Position numbers and translations under genes: made by a program
NCBI RefSeq assembly: GCF_025642135.1
Contig: NZ_CP106793.1
Location: forward strand, 620,001-684,000
Length of the DNA stretch: 64,000 nt
Direction: 5' to 3'
Origin: Streptomyces cynarae
Lineage (GTDB): Bacteria; Actinomycetota; Actinomycetes; Streptomycetales; Streptomycetaceae
The notes under the pieces: model-generated
Told to the model about the DNA's origin: nothing
What the model saw: only the letters and a program-made list of their open reading frames with translations
Databases searched by the model: none
Part shown: one piece after another, positions 1-13,200 of the stretch
Position numbering within the stretch: position 1 is the first letter of the stretch
Layout of the letters: every line of letters starts with the position of its first letter

Positions 1-1132
1 CCTCGGCGACCGTCCACCGCGAGCTGGACGAGCAGGTCTCGCGACGGCTGCGCCGGACGGCCGCGCGCACCGGACTCACCGTCAACACCGTGGTGGAGGC
101 CGCGTGGGCGCTGCTGCTGGCCCGTTGCAGCGGCCGGGACGATGTGGTGTTCGGCACCACGGTCTCCGGCCGCCCCGCCGAGCTGCCCGGCGTCGAAGGC
201 ATGATCGGCATGTTCATCAACACGGTGCCGGCCCGCGTCCGCATTCCCGGCGGTGCCGTACTGCCCTGGCTGCGTGGTCTGCAGGAGCAGCAGAGCGACG
301 CCCGACGCCACGACTTCCTCGCTCTTCCCCGCATCCAGGCCGTCAGCGACGTCCCGTCCGGCGAGCCGCTGTTCGACAGCATGCTGGTGTTCGAGAACTA
401 CCCCGTGGACGAGTCGGCCACGGCCCGCACCGGCGTCCGCGTCGAAGAGGTGCGCGCCGACGACGCCGCCACCTTCCCCTGGTGCCTGCGCGCGCACCTC
501 GGTGAACGGCTCGGCCTCGACCTGGCCTACGACCCCGCCCTGTTCGACGGGGAAACCGTGGAACAGGCCGCTGACCGGCTGGCCGCCCTGCTCACCGCCC
601 TCGCCGACGGCATCGACGGTGACGTGGACGACCTCGATCCGCTGACGGCGGCCGACCGCGAGCTGCTGGCGGCCTGGAACACCACCGCCCGCCGGGCGGC
701 CCCGCGCAGCCCGGTGGACCTGTTCGCCGAGCAGGCCCGCCGGACCCCGGAGGCGATCGCGGTGCGCGACGGCGAGCGCGAACTGACCTACCGCCAACTC
801 GCCGACTGGTCCGGTCGGCTGGCCGCCCGGCTGCTGGCCGACGGCCTCGCGGCGGAGGACCGCGTCGCCCTGCTGATGGACCGCTCCGCCGAACTCGTCG
901 TCGCCCAGCTCGCGGTCCTCGTCGCCGGCGGCGCCTACCTCCCCGTGGACACCCGGGCCCCGGAAGAACGCCGCCGGGCCCTGCTCGCCCAGGCGGGCGC
1001 CACGCTCCGCCTCACCGCGGCCGACGTCACCGCCGCGCGCACGGCCCCGCCGACGCCCGCGGCCCAGGCCGCCGACCCGGATCGGCTGGCGTACGTGATG
1101 TTCACCTCCGGCTCCACCGGCGGCCCAAGGCG

Positions 1133-6946
<5,814 letters not shown>

Positions 6947-7088
6947 CGACCCACCGAATCCGTGAGGCACGCCGGTCCCGGACGGCCCGGCGCGGCCCGC
7001 GGTCACCCCGCGCACCGAACCGCCCACTCCGGCGGGGGTCACCCCGTGCACCACCCCGCCCACCGGCCCGACCTGCACGTCCCCTCCA

Positions 7089-7140
7089 CCTGTCCGACCG
7101 ACCGTCCGACCGACCGACCCATCCGACCCATCCGACCCAG
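7089..7140. repeat. Short CCGACC-rich tandem repeat between NRPS and mbtH-like gene
   Basis: The 3' part of the 214-nt gap between the NRPS stop and the MbtH start is a degenerate direct repeat of CCGACC/GACC units ending in two copies of CATCCGACC. No reading frame of value is seen here. It may be only slippage-prone spacer. Confidence 0.5.
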
Positions 7141-7160
7141 TGACGACGAAGGAACCCGAC

Positions 7161-7364
7161 ATGGACGAGAACACCCGATACCAGGTGCTGCGCAACGACG
7201 AGGAGCAGTACTCCCTCTGGCCGGCCGATCTCGAGGTGCCCGCGGGCTGGCAGCCCGTCGGCAAGGAGGGCACCGAGGCCGAGTGCTCCGCCTACGTGGA
7301 CGAGGTCTGGACCGACATGCGCCCGCGGAGCCTGCGTGAGCGCATGGAGAACGCCGGAGCCTGA
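7161..7364 (+). CDS. MbtH-like protein (NRPS adenylation partner)
   Basis: This 67-aa protein carries the MbtH signature: NDEEQYSLWP, then PAGWQPVGKEG, C..YVDEVWTDMRPRSL. Such proteins bind NRPS A domains in the cytoplasm and are often needed for their folding or activity, so this one most likely serves the upstream NRPS. I chose ATG 7161 because GAAGGA lies seven bases upstream and the residues match the usual MbtH N terminus (MDENTRYQVL). An in-frame GTG at 7140 would add seven unconserved residues and lies inside the repeat. It is on the NRPS strand and probably in the same operon. Confidence 0.95.
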   Translation: MDENTRYQVLRNDEEQYSLWPADLEVPAGWQPVGKEGTEAECSAYVDEVWTDMRPRSLRERMENAGA

Positions 7365-7496
7365 CCGGCGCAGTACCGCTACGCCGGGTCGGCACACCTT
7401 GCCGGCCCGGCCGCCCTCACCCGCTCACACACGGCCCGCCGTCCCGGCGCCCACGCCCCCGGTCCCGTCGCACCGTGCCCCTCCCGAGGAGCCCGC

Positions 7497-8096
7497 ATGA
7501 CCCCCGTACTGCACACCGAACGCCTGGAGTTCCGCCCCTACCGAGCGGAGGACGAGGACGTCTTCGTCGCTCTGCTGGGCAATGAGGAGGTGTGCCGCTG
7601 GATGGGCCAGGACCGCGTACCCGAACCCGAGATCCGCGCGCTGTTCCGCGCCATCCTCACCGACGTCTACCCGCAGCACCGTTTCGACGTGTGGGGCCTG
7701 TGGCTCGACGGCACGTACGTCGGCCACGCCGAGGTGAAGAAGACCGGCAACGTCGCCGGCCACGAGCTGGTCACGGCCCTCGCCCCCGAGCACTGGGGGC
7801 GAGGGCTGGGCGGTGAGGTGGTGCGCGGCCTGCTCCGCCACGCCGCCGACGGCCTTGGCCTGACGGAGGCCTACGGCATGGTGGGCGCCGACAACTCCGC
7901 CAGCCTCGCCATGTGCCGCCGCCTGGGATTCCGCCACCTCCGGGACGTCGTCGCCGACGACGGCTCCGTGACGAAGATGCTGGTCATCCCGACAAGACCC
8001 GCCGAGGGTGTTCCCACGGCGGATGCGACCGCCCGGACGGAAACGGCGCCGGCGGCGCCCGTGGGGGGCTCGGCGTCGGCCGGGGACCCGGCGTGA
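7497..8096 (+). CDS. GNAT N-acetyltransferase, RimJ/RimL-like
   Basis: This 199-aa GNAT-fold protein begins TERLEFRPYRAEDED, the typical beta1-alpha1 of RimJ/RimL-type acetyltransferases. The acetyl-CoA loop region is HWGRGLGGEVV, followed by NSASLAMCRRLGFR. The Ala/Pro/Thr-rich C-terminal 35 residues are extra. GAGGA precedes the ATG. Lying between the MbtH gene and an exporter, it could acetylate the peptide (tailoring or self-resistance), but the substrate cannot be read from sequence. Its stop overlaps the next gene's GTG start (GTGA), indicating translational coupling to the transporter. Confidence 0.88.
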   Translation: MTPVLHTERLEFRPYRAEDEDVFVALLGNEEVCRWMGQDRVPEPEIRALFRAILTDVYPQHRFDVWGLWLDGTYVGHAEVKKTGNVAGHELVTALAPEHWGRGLGGEVVRGLLRHAADGLGLTEAYGMVGADNSASLAMCRRLGFRHLRDVVADDGSVTKMLVIPTRPAEGVPTADATARTETAPAAPVGGSASAGDPA

Positions 8097-9360
8097 GGCA
8101 GGTGCCGGTCGTAGAGGGTGACGCGGGGTCACCGGACACCGGCCGGGCGCCGGACCTGTGGCGGAACCGTGACTTCAACCTGCTGTGGGCCGGCCAGTGT
8201 CTGTCGGACCTGGGCGGCGCGATGACGGACCTGGCCCTGCCGCTGCTGGTCCTCCAGCAGACGGGTTCCCCGGCGCGGGCCGGGCTCGTCGGGACCACCG
8301 GGCTCGTCGCCGCGCTGGTCTGCCGCCTGCCGGCCGGCGTCCTCGCCGACCGGTTCGACCGGCGCCGGCTGATGATCGCCTGCGACGGCGTCCGGATCGT
8401 GGTGTACGCCCTGCTCGTCTGCGCGGTGGTGGTCGGCCGGGCGGCCTGCCCCTGGTCCTCGCGGTGGTGGCCGTCGGCGCCGCCGCCACGGCCGTCTTCA
8501 GCACCGCGGAGCACGCTGCCGTGCGCAGCCTGGTGCGCACCGACCAGATCGCCACCGCCGTCGCCCGTAACGAGGCACGTACCTACGGGGTCTCGCTGGC
8601 CGGGCCGCCGCTGGGCGGCCTGCTGTTCGGCATCGGCCGGGCCCTGCCGTTCCTCGGCAACGCGCTGAGTTTCCTGATGTCGCTGATGGCCGTGCTGTGC
8701 ATCCGCCGGCCTCTGCAACAGCCCCGGCACGAGCCGGCCCAGACGGTGGGCGCGTCCGCCGCCCAGGGGTTCCGCTTCCTGCTGCGCCAACCGTTCCTGC
8801 GGTCCCTGCTGCTGATCGCCGTCCCGCTCAACATGGCCTTCACCGGCATGATCTTCGCGATGACGCTGTCGCTCCGTCGCTCCGGCGTGTCACCGTTCGT
8901 GGTCGGCCTCGCCGGCACGATCTTCGCGTTGGGCGGTTTCCTCGGCGCCTTCGCCGCCCCGCTCCTGCAGCGGCGGCTGCGCCTGCCCGTGCTGATCCCG
9001 CTGCTCTGCTGGGTGACCGCGGTACTGATGACGGCCGGCGCGCTGCTGGCCGGTACCGTCCTGGCCGCCGTGCCGCTGGCCGCCGCGGTGTTCCTCGGGC
9101 CGAGCGCGAACGCCGCCCTCTTCGGCCACCAGGCCGCCGTCACCCCGGACCATCTGCAAGGGCGCGTGGTCAGCGTGTTGCTCCTGGCAGCGGGTTCGGC
9201 GGCCGCCCCGGCTCCCGCCCTGGCCGGAGCACTGCTGGCGCACGCACCCGCCAGCCGCGCCATGCTGGTCTTCCCCATGCTCGTCACGGCCGCCGCGCTG
9301 GCGGCCACCTTCAGCAGGGGCCTCCGCACGATGTCCGAGACGAAGACGACGTCCCCATAG
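8093..9360 (+). pseudogene. MFS exporter (EntS-like), one-base frameshift
   Basis: This is a major facilitator transporter of the MFS_3/EntS type. Frame 2 from GTG 8093 reads LWRNRDFNLLWAGQCLSDLGG and the loop motif GVLADRFDRRRLM, up to about 8445 (LLVCAVVVGRA). The protein continues in frame 1 (GLPLVLAVVAVGAAATAVFS) to the stop at 9360, about 422 residues when joined. One missing base near 8441-8452 in a G/C run explains the break. The GTG start overlaps the GNAT stop (GTGA), which fixes it. Next to an NRPS it most plausibly exports the peptide or a siderophore-like product. As written it could not be translated full length; loss of function and a sequencing error look the same here. Confidence 0.85.
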
Positions 9361-9375
9361 AAGACGGAACTCCAG

Positions 9376-9721
9376 GTGTGGCTGGCCGAGGCAGCTCCGA
9401 CGCTGCGTGCCCGTACCGCTCGGTGCTTCCGGGCCGCCCCTGCCGGACGGCGTCACGCTCCGCGCGCTGACGGGCGACGACCCGGCCCTGCCCAAGGCAC
9501 TCGCTCTCCCTCGCTCGGCTTTCGCCGAGCCCGGCACCGGGGTGGGCCTCGCGGGCCTCGCGGAACTGTCAGCGGTGGCTGAGGAATTGGCCGCGGACGG
9601 CACGGTCGAGCAGTCCGGCGCAGCATTATGCCGGTTTGGGCTTCCGGCCTGCGGTCATCACCCTTCTGACCGCCAACCAAGCCGCACGGTCGCAAGGCCG
9701 CAGACCAGAAGACGACACTGA
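9376..9721 (+). pseudogene. GNAT acetyltransferase N-terminal remnant
   Basis: The frame beginning near 9425 reads LPDGVTLRALTGDDPALPKA, then FAEPGTGVGLAGLAELSAVAEEL. This is the start of a known Streptomyces two-part GNAT family. Similarity stops abruptly after ADGTVE near 9606 and unrelated sequence follows to 9721. A matching upstream piece (LAEAAPTLRARTA, 9379-9420) lies in another frame. It is therefore broken at both ends and not functional. The other 9361-9750 sequence holds nothing else recognisable. Confidence 0.6.
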
Positions 9722-9750
9722 GCGCCGAAGGTGAGGTGCCGGGCAAGTGC

Positions 9751-11124
9751 TCAACTTGGGATGAGTGCATCCCACTGATCTCGGGTCGGGCCGTCGTGTT
9801 TCGGCGTGAAGTCCGGGTGGGCGGTCAGCCAGGCGGTGACGTGTCGGTCCACCTCGTCGGTGCCGTAGGCGTCCTCGGCCAGTTGCAGGAGATGGCGCAC
9901 CTGGGCTCGGGCTCGCATGACGACGGGATCGTCGAAGGCGCAAGCGGCAAGGGCCGCAGCCCGTCGATCTGCGGGTGGTGAGCCCTCGGCGAGGCGTTGC
10001 TCGTCAGCGCGGTCGGCCTTCACCTGCGCGTCGAACCACGGGCGGAGGGCCTGTGCCGTCCAGGTGTGGTAACCGACGGGGTCCGCGGCGATCTGGTCGG
10101 CATGGGTGGCGAGGTACTGGGCGGCACGCAGGCCGAGGGCCGCGCCGTGACCGAAGGTGGGATTGGTGTGGATGAGGCTGTCTCCGGCGTTGACCAGGCC
10201 GGTGACGACAGGCCCGTCGTCGTCGGCGAGGGAGGTCCAGCGGTTGTGCAGGCCGGCCATCGCCAAGACGGCGGATTGCGGTTCGGGCGCAAGGTCGAGC
10301 CAGGCAGCCGTCGCGGGGAAGCGGCGAGCGACGGCCTCGAACACGGCAGGGTCGGTGAGCGCGCCGCGGGTGGGATCATCCGTGGAGAGGACCAGGCTCA
10401 CCGCGAAGGTGTCGTTGTCGGAAGGGAAGACGCCGGCGAGCGCGAACGGTGCTGCCGAGCCCGTCTTCACTCGCCCTGGGTCACGCGGGCCGTCGGTCCG
10501 CAGGCGGTACCAACGGCACAGGTAGGCGATCCCGGTGCGATGGCTGTCGACCAGAGGCGGGCGGCAGCCGGCCGAGATCAGCCAGGCGGGCACCGGCGAG
10601 CGACGACCGGAAGCATCGACGACGAGGTCGGCCCGGTGGACTTCCGCACCCACCTGCACGCCCGTGACGCGGGCAGGACGGCCCTCCCGGAGGGTGAGGG
10701 CGCGCACCCGGCAGCCTCGGCGCACCTCAACGGCGGGTTCCCGACGCACCGCCGCGATCAGGGCGGCCTCCAGCACGATGCGGCGGGTTCGCAGGGTCAC
10801 CAAGTCCTCATCACCTGCCCGACGCGGCGGATGCTCACCGAACCAGTCGAACTCGTGGTACTCCCGGGCTCCGCGTGCCAGCAGGTCCGCGTAGACGTCA
10901 GGGGCCTCGGCGCGCAACACGGTGCGCACGGGCGCGAGCAGCGAGTGGGGCTGGACGGCCTGCGGGACCCGGGGCCTGTCCCAGTGGAAGAAGTCCCGCT
11001 CCAGGTCCTCTCCCGCCTGCCGCGAGTCCTGCTCGAACAACGTGACCGTGTGGCCCCGTCGGCCAAGCATGAGCGCCGTCCCCAGCCCGCTGATACCTCC
11101 ACCGATCACCGCAACCCGCGCCAC
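9751..11124 (-). CDS. FAD-dependent oxidoreductase/monooxygenase
   Basis: This 457-aa protein starts VARVAVIGGGISGLGTALML, a Rossmann GxGxxG FAD-binding fold, with a second FAD motif LVVDASGRRS around residue 180. GLVNAGDSLIHTNPTFGHGAA near residue 335 matches the conserved GDAxxxxxPxxGxG flavin loop of the PHBH/halogenase-like class. It would be a cytoplasmic flavoprotein. The substrate is unknown and no halogenase WxWxIP motif was seen. The GTG start is preceded by GGGGAG. It reads on the same strand as the SDR and TetR to its right, with a 141-nt gap, so it could belong to that transcription unit. Confidence 0.85.
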   Translation of the reverse strand: MARVAVIGGGISGLGTALMLGRRGHTVTLFEQDSRQAGEDLERDFFHWDRPRVPQAVQPHSLLAPVRTVLRAEAPDVYADLLARGAREYHEFDWFGEHPPRRAGDEDLVTLRTRRIVLEAALIAAVRREPAVEVRRGCRVRALTLREGRPARVTGVQVGAEVHRADLVVDASGRRSPVPAWLISAGCRPPLVDSHRTGIAYLCRWYRLRTDGPRDPGRVKTGSAAPFALAGVFPSDNDTFAVSLVLSTDDPTRGALTDPAVFEAVARRFPATAAWLDLAPEPQSAVLAMAGLHNRWTSLADDDGPVVTGLVNAGDSLIHTNPTFGHGAALGLRAAQYLATHADQIAADPVGYHTWTAQALRPWFDAQVKADRADEQRLAEGSPPADRRAAALAACAFDDPVVMRARAQVRHLLQLAEDAYGTDEVDRHVTAWLTAHPDFTPKHDGPTRDQWDALIPS

Positions 11125-11265
11125 CGATCTCCCCTTTGCGTCGTGTTGCGGAAGGAGCCTACTGCTTGACGATCTCCAGTCCGGAACCGTCCGTCGCGGT
11201 ACGTGGGCGGGGCACGGCGGCGGCCGGCGCCAGGTCGAGCCGCCTGCCCATCACCGCAGCCGCGG

Positions 11266-12030
11266 TCAGGCAGCGGCGCCGCCGTCGACGACCAGGTCGG
11301 TGCCGACCACGGAGGCGGCGTCCGCCGAGGACAGATACAGCACCGCTGCTGCGATCTCGGCGGTGGATGAGACACGCCCCAGCGGGGACACGCTCTTCAT
11401 CCGCATGGCGCGGTCGGCGTCGGTCTCGCCGGGTCGCAGCGACATGGTGGTGGCAGACGGGCCTGGGCTTACAGCGTTGATGCGAATCCCATCGGCGATG
11501 TGGTCCAGAGCAGCGGCGCGGGTCAACGCGGAGACGGCCGCTTTGCTGGCGATGTAGCCGGCCAGGCCCGGCGTACGGCGGTGCGCACCGAGGTTGGAGG
11601 CGATGTTGACGATCGTGCCGCCGGTGGGCTGGTCGCGCATCTGGGCGACTTCGGCCTGGAGGCTGAACAGGACACCGGTGACGTTGATGTCGAGCAAGGC
11701 ACGCCAGTCCTCCTCCGGGAGATCGGCTACGGGTGCGCCGCCCCGGAAGACGCCCGCATTGTTGACGGCGACATCGAGGCTGCCGAAGTGGTCGACGGTA
11801 CGGCGGACCAGAGCCCTGACGTCCTCAAAGCGGGTTACGTCTGCGGTGACCGCGGCCGCCGTACCACCCTCGCTCTCGATCAGTGCGACTGTCTCGTCGA
11901 GCGATACGGCGGTACGTCCTGACGCGACCACTGAGGCCCCCTCGGCGGCGAAGGCTAGCGCGACGGCGCGGCCGATGCCGGAGCCTGCGCCGGTGACGAG
12001 GACGGTCTTACCGCTGAAGCGTGCGGCCAT
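11266..12030 (-). CDS. SDR-family oxidoreductase
   Basis: This 254-aa classical short-chain dehydrogenase/reductase has TGAGSGIGRAVALAF (cofactor glycine motif), NNAGVF, the catalytic region NIASN...YIASKAAV (YxxxK), and the C-terminal VVGTDLVVDGG. It would act on a small hydroxy/keto substrate with NAD(P)H. I chose ATG 12030 because AGGGAG sits eight bases upstream; a longer in-frame start at 12075 has no ribosome site. It lies downstream of a TetR gene on the same strand and is a likely target. Confidence 0.9.
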   Translation of the reverse strand: MAARFSGKTVLVTGAGSGIGRAVALAFAAEGASVVASGRTAVSLDETVALIESEGGTAAAVTADVTRFEDVRALVRRTVDHFGSLDVAVNNAGVFRGGAPVADLPEEDWRALLDINVTGVLFSLQAEVAQMRDQPTGGTIVNIASNLGAHRRTPGLAGYIASKAAVSALTRAAALDHIADGIRINAVSPGPSATTMSLRPGETDADRAMRMKSVSPLGRVSSTAEIAAAVLYLSSADAASVVGTDLVVDGGAAA

Positions 12031-12058
12031 GGCGATGACTCCCTTGGTCGGAACTCGG

Positions 12059-12342
12059 TCACTTGATGTGGGCATTGAGCAAGGCCGGCGCGAGGGCCCG
12101 GCGGTGGTCGCGGAGGAATTCCAGGAGGGGCAGAGGGTCGTGGGCGCGGCGCTCAGCGATCACGGCAGTGGCGAGAAGTGCACCCGGCAGATCGAGGGAG
12201 CAGCCGTCCCCGACCGGGGTTGCGGGTGGCAGCCGCGGTGCGAGGACGAGGGCGAGTGGCCCACCGGGCCGGGCGCAGGCGCGATCGGGGTGTCTGCGGT
12301 CGTGGTGTTCCAGCTCTGCGTAACGGCCGTTTCCTCACGCAT
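12059..12342 (-). pseudogene. Possible truncated gene under the TetR operator
   Basis: A short frame starting at ATG 12342 (MREETAVTQSWNTTTADTP) lies directly after an operator-like site. It is open to about 12160 but soon loses protein-like character. A second frame ending at the TGA at 12059 reads ALLATAVIAERR and LLEFLRDHRRALAP, with good codon bias but no start. Together they look like the two ends of a gene with an internal frameshift or deletion, of unrecognised family. Otherwise 12031-12399 holds only the operator. Confidence 0.35.
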
Positions 12343-12363
12343 ATATTTGACCAACCGTTTCAC
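12341..12363 (-). promoter_or_regulatory. Operator copy 1 for the adjacent TetR
   Basis: ATATTTGACCAACCGTTTCA matches the site in front of the tetR gene at 17 of 20 positions. It sits just upstream of, and overlaps, the short frame starting at 12342. Confidence 0.55.
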
Positions 12364-12399
12364 AATCCACCCGTGGAGGCCCTCCGTCGGAGGTGTTGC

Positions 12400-12984
12400 T
12401 CAGTCCAGCAGCCTCAGCGCCTGTTCGGCCGCATCCTGCACGCGACGCGGGTTGTTCGACGCCTTGCCGACCACCCGCAGGCCTTGCATCAGCACCAGCA
12501 GCATCCGTGCGAGCGCCTGCGGATCGCGGTCCGCGGGCAGTTCGCCCTGCGCGTGGGCGCGCACCAGCGCCGAGTGCAGCAAGGTCTCGATGTGGTCCCA
12601 GCTCGCCTCGGCCCTGCGGGCCGCCGCCGTGTCGTGCGCGCCCAGCTCGGCGGCCGTGTTGGTGACGAAGCACCCTTTGCCACGCTGGTCATCGGAGCTC
12701 GCCTCGGCAGCGAATCGCCGCACCACCGTCCGCACAGCCGGCAGCGCGGGACCCGGCTGGGACAGTTCGCGCAGAAGGACCGGGTCGCGGTTCTCGTTGT
12801 ACCGGTCCAGCGCCCTCAGATACAGCTCGTGCTTGTTGCCGAAGGTGGCGTAGATACTGGCGCGCCCGATGCCGAGGTGTTCGACGAGGTCCGCCATCGA
12901 GGTCGCCTCGTAGCCGCGCCGCCAGAACAACTCCAGGGCTGACTGCAGTGCGGCGTCCGGGTCGAATTCCTTGGTTCTGGCCAC
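12400..12984 (-). CDS. TetR/AcrR-family repressor
   Basis: This 194-aa regulator has an N-terminal helix-turn-helix, FWRRGYEATSMADLVEHLGI then ASIYATFGNKHELYLRAL, and a ligand-binding C domain with GCFVTNTAAEL, typical of the AcrR/NemR-like group that often controls SDR or reductase genes. GTG 12984 gives the normal family N terminus (VARTKEF). A dyad lies 15 bases upstream and a near copy lies downstream before the next gene, so autoregulation and control of the 12.0-12.3 kb genes are likely. Confidence 0.9.
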   Translation of the reverse strand: MARTKEFDPDAALQSALELFWRRGYEATSMADLVEHLGIGRASIYATFGNKHELYLRALDRYNENRDPVLLRELSQPGPALPAVRTVVRRFAAEASSDDQRGKGCFVTNTAAELGAHDTAAARRAEASWDHIETLLHSALVRAHAQGELPADRDPQALARMLLVLMQGLRVVGKASNNPRRVQDAAEQALRLLD

Positions 12985-12998
12985 ACTCGAACCCTAGA

Positions 12999-13026
12999 AG
13001 ATATTGAAACGAACGGTCAAATATCT
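12999..13026 (-). promoter_or_regulatory. Operator copy 2 (upstream of tetR)
   Basis: AGATATT and AATATCT form seven-base arms around a 14-base centre. Read on the minus strand it contains ATATTTGACCGTTCGTTTCA, nearly identical to the site at 12341-12363. TTGACC may also be a -35 element. Confidence 0.6.
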
Positions 13027-13103
13027 TCGCCAAGGCTCCGCCCTGGGGATCTTCGCGAACCATCATCAGGTGTGCCCGGAAGTGACGTATGAGGCCTGAC
13101 GAA

Positions 13104-13130
13104 GAGGGCGGCGCCAGGGGCGCCGCCCTC
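13104..13130 (-). terminator. Rho-independent-type hairpin after the arabinofuranosidase gene
   Basis: GAGGGCGGCG and CGCCGCCCTC are perfect ten-base arms with a seven-base loop. It lies 70 bases past the stop of the minus-strand gene ending at 13201. There is no U tract, as is usual in Streptomyces. Confidence 0.7.
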
Positions 13131-13200
13131 ACTTGAGTGCGCGTCATGATGCAGCGAGGCTGGATCAGCACCTGCGCGAGTTGCCGCCCCGGCCATCGCC

